Shown here: one piece after another, positions 9,401 through 17,199 of the stretch | Position numbering within the stretch: position 1 is the first letter of the stretch | Layout: each line of letters starts with the position of its first letter | The notes under the pieces: model-generated | Databases searched by the model: none | What the model saw: the letters and a program-made list of their open reading frames with translations, nothing else | What the model was told of the DNA's origin: nothing | Made by a program: the position numbers and the translations under genes | Assembly: GCA_903873415.1 (NCBI GenBank) | Contig: CAIQOK010000062.1 | Location: 1 to 49,030 of the forward strand | Length of the DNA: 49,030 bases | Origin: an uncultured Verrucomicrobiota bacterium | GTDB lineage: Bacteria > Verrucomicrobiota > Verrucomicrobiia > Limisphaerales > CAIQOK01 | Direction of reading: 5' to 3'

Positions 9401-10114
9401 CCCGGGGGGCGGCGTGGCTTGGTAGCTGGTGTTCCATCCGAACCCCACAACCATGCCATCGGCTGTCAGCGCCAGACCGTGCTCATAACCGGATGCAATC
9501 GCAACGACGTTGCTCAGGTTTTCTGTGACTGAATTGTTCATAGAGCCCCAGACCGTTAACGTTCCATTGTTTTTGAGGGCCATGCTGTAGTAGTTGCCGG
9601 CAGCCACAGCCAACACATTGCTAAGCCCAGAAGGTATGGCTGTCTGGCCGCTGCTTCCGAGTCCCCAGGCCACTACAGTGCCGTCCGCCTTGAGTGCCAG
9701 GCTATGCTGTGTCCCTGCGGCGATTGCCACCACGTTGGTTAGATCCGGCGGGACATTGGTTTGGCCATACGAGTTATCCCCCCAGGTGAGCACGGTGCCA
9801 TCGCTTTTCAGAGCCATGGCGAACTCCACTCCTGCCGCGATGGCTGTCACGTTACTTATAGCGCCAGAGCCAATGGGTAGATCGCCCCAGGCTGCAAGAG
9901 AGGCGTTCGTTCTCAAGGCCAGGCTGAATCGGTAACCTGCAGCCAGTGCTGAAATGCCACCGAGTCCTCCAGGAGCGGTGGCTTGTCCGTAGAGATTCCA
10001 TCCCCAGCCGGCAACGCCTATCCCCGACTGAGAAAAACCCGTCACGATCGAACACCACAGAAGTAATAGAAACAGAAAGAGCTTGTTGCCGGAGATTGGT
10101 AGCTTGTGGGGCAT
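6482..10114 (-). CDS. Secreted RCC1-repeat and Ig-like domain protein
   Basis: A 1210-aa secreted protein with a signal peptide (hydrophobic LFLFLLLLWC near residues 12-21). Order: seven RCC1 repeats of the form IAAG..HSLAL..DGTV.AWG (about 35-310); two Ig-like domains with YQW...G.Y...VSN (about 310-480); a jelly-roll-like part (about 485-625); two more Ig-like domains (to about 790); seven further RCC1 repeats (about 795-1070); one Ig-like domain; and a C-terminal tail ending W...FYRAVEW. Seven repeats per block is what one closed RCC1 propeller needs, so there are probably two propellers. No catalytic residues are evident; an extracellular binding or adhesion role is likely. The tail resembles those of two other secreted proteins in this window. 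The upstream leader is unusually AT-rich. Confidence 0.9.
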   Translation of the reverse strand: MPHKLPISGNKLFLFLLLLWCSIVTGFSQSGIGVAGWGWNLYGQATAPGGLGGISALAAGYRFSLALRTNASLAAWGDLPIGSGAISNVTAIAAGVEFAMALKSDGTVLTWGDNSYGQTNVPPDLTNVVAIAAGTQHSLALKADGTVVAWGLGSSGQTAIPSGLSNVLAVAAGNYYSMALKNNGTLTVWGSMNNSVTENLSNVVAIASGYEHGLALTADGMVVGFGWNTSYQATPPPGLSNVTAIAAFSNHSLALKDDGTVVAWGDNNVGMSDVPTNLSKVIGIAAGGQHSLALVGNGKVVIVQQPLNRIVHSGQDAIFSIGAVGNPPLRYQWKRGLQVLNGETNSILKIINAQPSDMGFYGVVVSDASGSAISSNAYLKTLLSPPLVLTPPTNQTSWLGLSAIFYVTASGSLPLAYQWQFNGINLDGATNASLTLTNLQTEQQGDYRAVVSNAYGVVESPGGHLDVLGFKEALNAPELSWTTSGDLPWFITTNPSRDREASAQVGDVVGSQQKSTLQTVVTGPGTLKFWWYTTIENSLYPVSLGLYANGKMQAQLGSSSYTWVEQTCYLGSGSQTLQWTYTNTYPFAGWNIGWLDQVSFLPGATSPLLLASPISQSGAISSNVTFSVTAAGTPPLDYRWFFNESPLNEGTNSSLPLANLQTNQAGTYRVVVSNPYGFTNSALATLTVTSPPPTLLTQPFAPLAWPGSSATLRVNAAAPTPLAYQWRLNGTNLLNATNPSLTLVNLQFSNSGNYTVVVTNTGGAITSANAQIVVSQVVPWGGQSVVPQGLSNAVAAAGGGFHSLALRANGRVTVWGNNTYGQTNIPPTLTNTASIAAGLYHSLALRSNTTLSAWGQSTYGQTSAPSTATNVSAIAAGWYHSLALKNDGTVIAWGAGTSPFILPPHFGQSLPPTNLTGVVRIAAGGYHSLALRTNGSVVAWGWNASGQTNVPLGLTGVVAIAAGGSNSLALKGDGTVVAWGANSYGQSSVPAGLSNVVAISAGAAHTLALQADGALAMWGLNSTGQTVLPAGLTNITQISAGGFHSLALLNNGEPWEPARFPNQSVASASSLTLIAGVVGAWPMTYQWQFNGTNLQGATNPFLRLVNLPLTAAGNYACVVTNTFGAITNLSAVLSVLRSTPRFSNAVNLTPTTTAWQLANLSGHGPIVILASSNLLDWTPILTNPPATGSILIEDSDQTNQPTRFYRAVEW

Positions 10115-10146
10115 GTTCTATTTTTAATTTTTTAGTTTTATGTCAA
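10115..10146 (-). promoter_or_regulatory. AT-rich leader with TTGACA before the RCC1 gene
   Basis: On the minus strand a perfect TTGACA (10141-10146) is followed by 26 almost pure A/T bases that reach the ATG. The distance leaves little or no room for a leader if TTGACA is a -35 box, so this would be a very short-leader or leaderless transcript. No Shine-Dalgarno sequence is visible. The composition contrasts sharply with the GC-rich surroundings. Confidence 0.4.
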
Positions 10147-10295
10147 GTAATAACCAGTTGCCCGGTTCGGATACATGATTCGGCTAAAGGCTGTGTTTTT
10201 AATCCGTGAATTGCCAGCGCGTCTCGAGTACAAGGCAACCTCCCTTGGACGGGGGCTTTAGATCGTTGGATACAGCTCCGGTTGCGGGCGCGATG

Positions 10296-10325
10296 GGCGC
10301 CCCAGCCCAAAGGCCTGGGGGCGCC
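10296..10325 (-). terminator. Hairpin after the heme dehydrogenase gene
   Basis: GGCGCCCC...GGGGGCGCC arms with a CAAA-type loop (one bulged base), 16 bases beyond the stop codon of the minus-strand gene at 10341. No T run follows, so termination strength is uncertain. Confidence 0.5.
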
Positions 10326-10340
10326 TGAAGGCGGGGTGGA

Positions 10341-13300
10341 TTATTGGGAGGAAGTCGATTCAAGATAGGCGATGAGCGAGGCCAGTTCGGCGGGGGTGAT
10401 GTTTGCCACCAGTCCCTCGGGCATGATGGATTTGTCCCGTTTCTGCCGCACGGCGATATCTGATTTCTCCAGCACAGTGGAAGGGCTGGCAATACTGCGA
10501 ACTTCCACGGAGTCGCCGCCTTCCTTGACGACGAAGCCTTCCAGTTCCTCGTTGTTTTTCATGCGGAAATATTGGGATTCAAAGCCTTGGGCGATCTTTG
10601 CGCTGGGTTTAAGGATTGATTCGCACAACTCCGCACGGGAGTAACGCTTGGCAATGCCGCCGAGCATCGGGCCTTTGGGCGGGTCTTTGGGGGAGACCGT
10701 ATGGCAAACGATGCAGCCCTGCTTGAGAAAGAGTTGGGCGCCGGCCGTCGCATCGCCCCGGGTAACGAGAACACTTTTGATGGTGTCCTCGTAGCTGAGG
10801 GCCCCGATCAATTTTCCTGCTGTTGCGCTGCCGCCCAGTTGGGCGAGAGCGATTTGGGCGGCGTGGGCCACCGCAGGATCGGGGTTGGTTGATTGTTGAT
10901 GCACTTGGGGTTCCAGTTGGGTTGCGCGACTGCGGCCAATCACTTCAAGCAGCGTGATGGCCTGCTGCGGGTTTTGCCACAACCCGTTGAGGACGGACTG
11001 GACGGAGTTTTTGGGCTTTTCCTCCTTGATGACCGTGCTGGTGAGGATGTTCACCAGCACGGTGGCGCCCAGCGTGCGGCGGTTGGGGTCGGGATCGCGG
11101 GCCAGTTTGGCGAAGTGACTGATCTGATGTGTATGGCGTGAGTCCCGGGTGAACTCCTCCCACACGCCGCGCAATGCTCCTTGCTGGTCCGCCGAGGCCA
11201 AAGGCACAAAGGCGTCGATGGCGATGGTGAAATGCTTTTCCGTAAGGGTGCTGAGCATTCGCAGCGCCCGGGCCCGCAGCTCGGGCTGCTCCGTCGGGGA
11301 GGTGGCGATGGTGCTCAGGGCCTTGAGGAGATCCTCCGGCATGGGGGCCTTGGGCGAAAGGAGGGGTTCGATGGCATCCAGACGGGAGCGGGTATCTTGG
11401 CCGGCCTTGGTTAACAACACCTGGGAGAGGCCGGGGAAGGAGATTTTGTTGCGCAGAAGGGCGGTGACACAGGCCTTGGCTTCAGCGCCCTGAGCCGACT
11501 CGAGTGTCAGTTTGAGGGCTGATTCGATCCTGTCGCTTTCGGTCCAGCGTTCCGGTTTATAGATCGGGCCGCTGGTGTCCGGGCGCGTGCCCCACCACAT
11601 ATTGGGATTGCTGTAGGGTGCCTCCTGTTGGTCGAGCCGGGCCAGGGTGCGATAGATGCCCTGGCGCAAATTGACGTCCGGCGTGGCCAGCCGTTTGAGC
11701 AACCCGTCGATCACGGCCGGGTCATAGAGGGATTGAAGCACCCGCAGCGCACCGGGCTGAAGCGCGGCATCAGGTCCGTCCAATGCCTTTAGGCACACAT
11801 CGGAAGCCTTGAGCCAGCGAAGCGATTGGACGGCGATATGGGCCACGGTGTAATCGGAATCCGCCGTGCACCGCAAGAGGGCTGGTGCAGCCTCGGTTTT
11901 GCCCAAATGCCCCAGTGCTGTCACGGCTTGCAGGCGGACTCGCGGGTTCGGGTCTTCGAGCGCCTTGAGCAGCGGCCGGGCGGGCACATGATCCGCCATT
12001 CGCGAATCGTTCCCGAGCGCCTTGAGGATGTATTCCCGGAGATCGTCGCGCTTGAGGAATTTGATCAGGGCAGGGTGCGATTTGGCGCCTTGCAACTGTT
12101 TAAGGGTATAAATGGCTGCGACTTGGGCTCCGAGATTGGTATGGGTGGCGATGATCTGTTGGATGCCGGCAACCACCCGGGTTTTGAGCGGGCGGACCAG
12201 CAGTTCCCGCTGCGCCGCCTGACGCCAGACCGCACTGCTGGAGCCGAGGGTTGTCACCAGCTGGGAGTCGGAAAGTCTTTTGAAGTCGGGAACTGCCACG
12301 GGCTTGCTGTCTTTGGGAGTGAGCTGGATGATGTAACCCACATTCGGTCCGGCGTAGGTGAAGGTGGCCCCGTCCCAACTGGCGGCGTAAAGGTGGCCGG
12401 CCCCATCGGTCTCCAGATCCGTTGCCCGGGTCATGGTCATGAACTGTTTCGTGTCGGCTTTGTAGGTTGCGCCGGTGGCCGTGAGCGGGTGCAGATCGAT
12501 CTCGCTGCGACCCCACTCGACGGAGTAGAAGCCGCGAGCCCATTGTTTGGGAAGCACAGGTTCGTCCAGATAGAGCGAACCGACCGGCGAACCGCCGCCG
12601 AAGTCAATCATGGTCGGAATGGTTTCATCCGCGAAGTTGCGAAACAGCGTCGGATAACCCATCTGGGCCCCGAACGGATTGAAACTAAGCCGGTCGTTCC
12701 AGTCGTCCCCGTCATTGGTGTTGTCGCGGGTGAAGAGTTCCATGGTCGGGCTGATGGCGACGGAAAGGAGGTTGCGGGTGCCGCGCACGGCCATCTCCAT
12801 GCCGGTGCCGTCGGGGCGCACCCGCAGGATGCCTCCTCCGCGCAGCTCGAAAGCACGTCCGTCTTTTCCCGTCGCCTTCACCGCGCCGTAGTCTCCGCAG
12901 GCCACGTATATCCAGCCATCAATCCCCAGCCGGATACCGTTGATGGTGTGGTCCGCGCCCCGGAAATCCAGTCCGAATCCAAGTCCTGTGATCAGGTCCT
13001 CATGCCGGTTTGCAACTCCGGTGTTGTTGTCATCGTGATAGGCCGTGAGGAACGGCGGGTGCATGACGTAGAGGGTGCGGGTGCTCTGATCCCAAGACAC
13101 CCCGCGCGGGCTGTCCATGGTGGCGAAGGTGGTGAACCGGTCGGCTTTGCCATCGGAGTTGGTGTCCTGACACATCACCACCCGGCCGCGGTTGGGTTCG
13201 CGGTCGAGCGATCCGTTGAGGTCGCAGCCCACGAAGAGCGTGCCGCCGGGGGATGCGCTAATGAAGATGGGATAGGAAATATCCGGCGGTGCGGCGAAGA

Positions 13301-13436
13301 CGGTGGCGTTGAACTCGGACGGGTAGGTGACGCGTTTGAGGATTTCCTCCGCGCTGAGGCGTGGGCTCTGTTCGGCGAAGAGCCGGGTGGAAAGTGTGAG
13401 GGCAGTCAGGAGGGCGGCTGGCGTTGTTTTTCTCAT
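10341..13436 (-). CDS. PVC-type membrane-bound dehydrogenase with HEAT repeats and heme c domain
   Basis: A 1031-aa secreted oxidoreductase-like protein. After a short signal peptide comes a propeller of the Pirellula/Verrucomicrobium dehydrogenase type (about residues 30-420; DLNGSLDR, DGKADRFTTFATMDSPRGVSWD), then HEAT-like helical repeats (about 430-850). The C-terminal heme domain of the Pirellula/Verrucomicrobium type has CIVCH at 908-912 and the late motif KSIMPEGL, whose Met may be the second heme ligand. ATG 13436 is preferred over the upstream in-frame ATG at 13583 because it gives the signal peptide MRKTTPAALLTALTLS. The substrate is unknown; homologues are expected to oxidise sugars or alcohols and pass electrons to cytochrome c. 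It is a paralogue of the gene at 34712. Confidence 0.9.
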   Translation of the reverse strand: MRKTTPAALLTALTLSTRLFAEQSPRLSAEEILKRVTYPSEFNATVFAAPPDISYPIFISASPGGTLFVGCDLNGSLDREPNRGRVVMCQDTNSDGKADRFTTFATMDSPRGVSWDQSTRTLYVMHPPFLTAYHDDNNTGVANRHEDLITGLGFGLDFRGADHTINGIRLGIDGWIYVACGDYGAVKATGKDGRAFELRGGGILRVRPDGTGMEMAVRGTRNLLSVAISPTMELFTRDNTNDGDDWNDRLSFNPFGAQMGYPTLFRNFADETIPTMIDFGGGSPVGSLYLDEPVLPKQWARGFYSVEWGRSEIDLHPLTATGATYKADTKQFMTMTRATDLETDGAGHLYAASWDGATFTYAGPNVGYIIQLTPKDSKPVAVPDFKRLSDSQLVTTLGSSSAVWRQAAQRELLVRPLKTRVVAGIQQIIATHTNLGAQVAAIYTLKQLQGAKSHPALIKFLKRDDLREYILKALGNDSRMADHVPARPLLKALEDPNPRVRLQAVTALGHLGKTEAAPALLRCTADSDYTVAHIAVQSLRWLKASDVCLKALDGPDAALQPGALRVLQSLYDPAVIDGLLKRLATPDVNLRQGIYRTLARLDQQEAPYSNPNMWWGTRPDTSGPIYKPERWTESDRIESALKLTLESAQGAEAKACVTALLRNKISFPGLSQVLLTKAGQDTRSRLDAIEPLLSPKAPMPEDLLKALSTIATSPTEQPELRARALRMLSTLTEKHFTIAIDAFVPLASADQQGALRGVWEEFTRDSRHTHQISHFAKLARDPDPNRRTLGATVLVNILTSTVIKEEKPKNSVQSVLNGLWQNPQQAITLLEVIGRSRATQLEPQVHQQSTNPDPAVAHAAQIALAQLGGSATAGKLIGALSYEDTIKSVLVTRGDATAGAQLFLKQGCIVCHTVSPKDPPKGPMLGGIAKRYSRAELCESILKPSAKIAQGFESQYFRMKNNEELEGFVVKEGGDSVEVRSIASPSTVLEKSDIAVRQKRDKSIMPEGLVANITPAELASLIAYLESTSSQ

Positions 13437-13977
13437 GCAGCAAAATATGATTCCGGATTGATACGTTGAATTGTAGGGGGGAAACCTTGGGTATGGCGAG
13501 TGGAGAATTGATTTCCAGGGGATGAATCCCGGGGGGTAATCGATGATCCTGCCACAGTTGGTTGAAGCGTGAAGGGCCGGCATGCGGCAGATGAAGGGGA
13601 TCCGCCGAGGCGGCCGTTTGGATTTTTATTTTTCGCATTTCCCCGGAGCGGATGTCGGAGCGTTGGGGCGCCGGACAAACCCTGAAAACGGGGTGTTCTC
13701 TTCCCTGGTTTTTTGCCTGGGCTGCTCCAAATCCGCTCCGGTTTTAGGGGTGGGTCAGTGCGGTTTTTTGGGCGACGGCAGGGGCGCCACTTTTAGGGTT
13801 GGATGAGGGGTGATCCGTAAAACCACGGGGATTTTTTTAAGTAATACTAGGAGCTATCGCCGGGCCTGGGGTTGGATAAGATAAAAGTCGTTGGAGTGAC
13901 GGGGTTGAAGGATTTCGTCCCCAAACAACAGTGCGGCTCGCGTGCGATTTAAAAAAGCAAATGGAAGACAAGAAAAT
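13437..13977. other. Long divergent intergenic region
   Basis: About 540 bases between the minus-strand heme dehydrogenase and the plus-strand FKBP gene. No gene is supported. It should hold both promoters; the recognisable piece is the repeated element at 13815-13856. A GGAAGA Shine-Dalgarno-like sequence sits at 13963-13968, nine bases before ATG 13978, and decides the FKBP start. Confidence 0.6.
13815..13856 (+). promoter_or_regulatory. Repeated intergenic element, copy 1 (before FKBP gene)
   Basis: CCGTAAAA at 13815-13822, 22 spacer bases, then TACTAGGAGCTA at 13845-13856. The same two blocks with a 21-base spacer occur at 17159-17199 before cusB. The last 17 bases (AGTAATACTAGGAGCTA) match the other copy at 16 of 17 positions. 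The two-block form suggests a promoter of an alternative sigma factor, or an operator. It ends 121 bases before the ATG. Confidence 0.5.
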
Positions 13978-14697
13978 ATGATGACAAACAAAGCAAAATC
14001 AGGGGTGGGACGGGGTTCGACGCTGGCAGTGGTGCTTGCGGTATTTGCCGGTCTGGCTCAGGCCGGTCAGCCCGACGGGCATCATGTTTCCAAGGAGCGG
14101 GCCAGCTATGCTCTGGGGGTGGATTTGGCGCGCAATTTCAAGCGGCAGCAAATGGAGGTGGATATGGAGGAGTTCGACAAAGGGTTTAAGGACGGGTTGT
14201 CGGGTGAGAAACTCAATGTCTCGGAGGTGGAGTTGCGCGATTGCATCAATACTTTTCAGGTGGAAGCCCGGCAAAAGCAGGCGCTCTTCCGCGGGAAACC
14301 CGCGCCCGACATCAACAAGAAAAAGACCGAGCTTTTTTTGGCCGCGAACAAGGAGAATCCAGGTGTGACCAGCTTGGCCAGCGGGTTGCAATACCGGGTG
14401 GTTGTCGCGGGAACGGGCGCCAAACCGGCGGCGGCGGATCTCGTGCAGTGCGCCTATCGCATTGCGCTGGTGGACGGCACCGAGATCCTTGCCACCGCGG
14501 CCGGGAAACCCGCGTCCTTCAAGGTTGGCGAGGCGGACCTGCGGGCTTGGCGCGAGATTTTGCCGCTGATGCAGGTGGGATCCAAGTGGCGGGTTTTTGT
14601 GCCGGCGCAGTTTGCCTACGGGTTGCCGGGTGTTCCCGGGAAGGTCGGGCCGAATGAGATGGTTGTCTCGGATCTGGAACTGGTCGCAATCAAGTGA
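13978..14697 (+). CDS. FKBP-type peptidyl-prolyl isomerase-like protein, degenerate
   Basis: A 239-aa exported protein built like Mip/FkpA: a signal peptide (to about residue 30, FAGLAQAG), an N-terminal dimerisation-type domain (SYALGVDLARNF...F.KGFKDGLSG), a helix, and a C-terminal FKBP fold (about 130-239) with GSKWRVFVPAQFAYG and a final DLELVAIK strand. The active-site loop is altered: where active FKBPs have YTG.L.DG..FDSS, this has YRIALVDGTEILATA, so the Phe-Asp pair is missing. The Trp of the hydrophobic pocket may survive in RAWREIL. It is probably a chaperone or binding protein and not a good isomerase. ATG 13978 has a Shine-Dalgarno-like GGAAGA. Confidence 0.85.
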   Translation: MMTNKAKSGVGRGSTLAVVLAVFAGLAQAGQPDGHHVSKERASYALGVDLARNFKRQQMEVDMEEFDKGFKDGLSGEKLNVSEVELRDCINTFQVEARQKQALFRGKPAPDINKKKTELFLAANKENPGVTSLASGLQYRVVVAGTGAKPAAADLVQCAYRIALVDGTEILATAAGKPASFKVGEADLRAWREILPLMQVGSKWRVFVPAQFAYGLPGVPGKVGPNEMVVSDLELVAIK

Positions 14698-14707
14698 TGT
14701 TAGGAAC

Positions 14708-14726
14708 GGAGCTTTTTTAAAGCTCC
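14708..14726 (+). terminator. Hairpin after the FKBP gene
   Basis: Perfect inverted repeat GGAGCTTT-TTT-AAAGCTCC, 10 bases after the stop codon. The stem is partly A/T and the trailing T content is low, so it may be a weak terminator. Confidence 0.55.
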
Positions 14727-14751
14727 TATCCATTTTCCGGTTCATCCTCCC

Positions 14752-16359
14752 ATGTCAAATCAACTCGCGGCGTATTTCTGGACGCAAACCCTGACCGGCA
14801 GGGTGCGGGCGTTCGCCTTGGCCGACGCCGGCCCGCTGCGGGTGTCGCGGCGGGGCGGGGGCTTTCGAGGGCGAGTGAGCCTTCTGGCTCTGGTCTGGCT
14901 TGCGTTGGTTTCAGGGTGGGGCTTGGGCAATCAGGTCCGGGCTGCGGTGTTTGACTTTGACACAGGCACGCCATTGCTCGCAGTAAACCAGGGGTTGCCG
15001 CTGGATCAGACAGCCAGTGGTGTGACTGCCCACTACAGTGCGTCCAGCGGCGGTTTTGCGGTGGAAACCTCCTATTCCATTCTTTATCCGGTTTCAAGTT
15101 TTACCAACCAGTTCCTTTATCCAGCCGGGTCTCTGGGTTCCGCGCTCGAAATCCGGTTTAGTGAGATGATGACGAATATCAGTTTTCCTTTTGCAACCCT
15201 TCAGATCATTGAGACGACCGATCTGGAAACCCCGATTCGATTGGATGCCTACACGAACTCGACGGCATCCCAGCCGGTCGGGGGCGTGAGTGCCACCGGG
15301 GTCTATGGCGGGGGGCCTAATCCGACGGATCCCTGGCCGCAAGGGATTCTTAATTTCACCTCGGCGGTTCCATTCAATCTGGTGAGGATCAGCGTGCCGA
15401 ATGTGGTGCCCCTGCCGACTACGGGGCAGGCCTATGATTTTCTGGTGGATAATATCACGGTGCAGCGGGCCGGCGGGGCTTCGTGCCTGATCACGGCGAC
15501 GTCGTCGCCGGCGGGTTATGGGAGTGTTGCCGGGACCGGGGGATATTCGGTGGGTTTGACGGCAAGTCTGATGGCCAGGCCCTTGCTCGGGTATGTGTTC
15601 ACCAACTTTACGGAGAACGGGACGGTGGTCAGTGCGTCTAATCCCTATGAGTTCATCGCCAAAACCAACCGCAATCTCAGCGCGAATTTTACCGCGGCTA
15701 ACTTCACAGTGAAGGCCGCAGCCGTCCCCTTTGCCGGTGGAAGCACCACTTTGACTAACACCGGGTCCTACGCGGCGGGAACTATTCTGACCGGGGTGGC
15801 CTCAGCCAAAGCCGGCTACGGGTTTGTCAATTGGTCGCGCGGCGTCAATTCGGCCACCGCGACGAATATTGTCTCCACCTCGTCCAGCTACACCTTCGTG
15901 GTCAATTCGAACTTCACCGTTCTGGCGAATTTTCAGCCTGGAAATACGGTGACCCTGAGTGCTTGGCCGGCCGATGGAGGAGCGGTGTCGGGCGGCGGCA
16001 TTTACCCGGCCAGTTCCAACCTTACGGTGTCTGCCACCGCAAGCCCGGGTTATGCCTTTATTAACTGGCAGCAGGGCGGTGCGGTGGTAAGCAGCTCCTC
16101 GAATTATACGCGTGCAGCCACTTCCAATCTGACTCTGGTGGCCAATTTTGATCCTGTCCTCCATATCGCCCGGGCACCCCCCGGGGCGGCTCGGATTTAT
16201 TGGCCCTATCCTGCAGCGGGATTTCAGCTTCTCCAAAATTCCAGCATCAGCGGCACCAATTGGGTCCAGATCACCAACGTGATCGCTGTAGGAGGCCTTA
16301 ATCAGGTGAATTGTATGACGACTGGAAGATGTGGTTTTTATCGACTTTTTCATCCCTGA
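14752..16359 (+). CDS. Secreted protein with InlB/Flg_new_2-like repeats
   Basis: A 535-aa protein. The hydrophobic signal segment (LLALVWLALVSGWGLG) begins only near residue 45, so the true start may be GTG 14842 (residue 31), which would give an ordinary signal peptide. The N-terminal part (about 65-240) looks like a jelly-roll ligand-binding domain. Three tandem repeats of about 75 residues follow (about 240-470), each with G-Y-x-F-x-N-W/F and ending L.ANF, as in divergent InlB B-repeats. The tail (LLQNSSISGTNWVQITN ... GFYRL) is the same type as in the RCC1 protein and the sedolisin. A cell-surface or secreted role is likely; there are no enzyme motifs. Confidence 0.8.
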   Translation: MSNQLAAYFWTQTLTGRVRAFALADAGPLRVSRRGGGFRGRVSLLALVWLALVSGWGLGNQVRAAVFDFDTGTPLLAVNQGLPLDQTASGVTAHYSASSGGFAVETSYSILYPVSSFTNQFLYPAGSLGSALEIRFSEMMTNISFPFATLQIIETTDLETPIRLDAYTNSTASQPVGGVSATGVYGGGPNPTDPWPQGILNFTSAVPFNLVRISVPNVVPLPTTGQAYDFLVDNITVQRAGGASCLITATSSPAGYGSVAGTGGYSVGLTASLMARPLLGYVFTNFTENGTVVSASNPYEFIAKTNRNLSANFTAANFTVKAAAVPFAGGSTTLTNTGSYAAGTILTGVASAKAGYGFVNWSRGVNSATATNIVSTSSSYTFVVNSNFTVLANFQPGNTVTLSAWPADGGAVSGGGIYPASSNLTVSATASPGYAFINWQQGGAVVSSSSNYTRAATSNLTLVANFDPVLHIARAPPGAARIYWPYPAAGFQLLQNSSISGTNWVQITNVIAVGGLNQVNCMTTGRCGFYRLFHP

Positions 16360-16389
16360 TTGCTTGTTTGTTTTATCTACAATCATTTT

Positions 16390-17022
16390 ATGAATGCCTC
16401 TTCCACCCAATCCGCACAATCCAGCCGCTTTAGCCCCGGGTTCGTTTTCTTCCTCATCGCCGCCTCGGCCGTAACGCTCATCCTGGTCTGGGTCGGGGTG
16501 ACCCGTTTGCAAAAGCACCCCAACGCCCCTGAGGCCGCCGCACCGGTCGAGCCGGCGGCGCAAACCCAGGCTGCGTCCGTGCCGGTGATGCCGGCTGCGG
16601 CACCGCAGATTGTGTATCCGCCCTCCGTGCTTTCGCAGCGGGGGGGGATTCAGGTTGAGCGTATTGCGCTGACGATGGCCGGTGCTGTGATAGATCTGCG
16701 TTATAAGATTGTGGATAAAGACAAGGTGGGTGAGTTGGTGCAGAGCACACCAGCGGCCTATCTGGTAGATCAGGCCAGCGGGACGCAGCTGACCGTGGGT
16801 GGGCCCCCGATGCAAGGCCTGAAAAACAATCGGAAATCCATGGCGATGAGCCTGAAGATGACCGGGCAGCTCGACGGCTTTCCCCCGGCCTCCGAAAAGA
16901 AGCGGGTTAACGGCCAATCCTACTCTGTCCTATCCCCCAACCAGCGGGGGATCCTCAAGCCGGGCAGCAAAGTCACTTTGGTTGTCGGGGATCTCATGGC
17001 TGGCGATCTGGTTGTGGAATAA
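16390..17022 (+). CDS. Membrane-anchored protein of unknown function
   Basis: A 210-aa protein with one N-terminal transmembrane segment (FVFFLIAASAVTLILVWVG, about residues 19-37), a Pro/Ala-rich linker (about 45-80) and a C-terminal soluble domain (about 85-210) predicted outside the membrane. The domain contains MAGAVIDLRYKIVDKDK, PAAYLVDQASG and a final KPGSKVTLVVGDL. This resembles a family of unnamed bacterial proteins seen near metal-efflux or respiratory genes, but I cannot give it a reliable name. ATG 16390 is chosen over an upstream in-frame TTG. It sits 30 bases after the InlB-repeat gene and ahead of the cus genes. Confidence 0.7.
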   Translation: MNASSTQSAQSSRFSPGFVFFLIAASAVTLILVWVGVTRLQKHPNAPEAAAPVEPAAQTQAASVPVMPAAAPQIVYPPSVLSQRGGIQVERIALTMAGAVIDLRYKIVDKDKVGELVQSTPAAYLVDQASGTQLTVGGPPMQGLKNNRKSMAMSLKMTGQLDGFPPASEKKRVNGQSYSVLSPNQRGILKPGSKVTLVVGDLMAGDLVVE

Positions 17023-17158
17023 GGTCGTTTTGATCCTGCGTAGGCGGGGTGAAAAGTGGTTTTCCCGAGCCCCTGTCTTTTCCTTGCTGGAGCGCGAATG
17101 CTTTCCAGAAAATTGGCGTGACTAGCGGAGTTGACCTGATAAGGTTTTGGTTTGGCCT

Positions 17159-17199
17159 CCGTAAAAATACTGAGAGCGGTTCAGTATTACTAGGAGCTA
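17159..17199 (+). promoter_or_regulatory. Repeated intergenic element, copy 2, with dyad (before cusB)
   Basis: CCGTAAAA at 17159-17166, a 21-base spacer, then TACTAGGAGCTA at 17188-17199, as at 13815-13856. In this copy the spacer contains a perfect 8-base dyad, AATACTGA (17166-17173) and TCAGTATT (17181-17188), separated by seven bases. Such a dyad could be an operator for a metal-responsive repressor or activator. It ends 139 bases before the cusB ATG. The rest of the 316-base gap (17023-17338) holds no gene I can support. Confidence 0.5.

Noticed and set aside
11826-13469. 547-aa plus-strand frame opposite the PVC heme dehydrogenase gene
   Set aside because: No domain is recognisable, the text is His/Gly/Val-rich, and the opposite strand carries a full domain set. 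It is a shadow from GC-rich codon positions.
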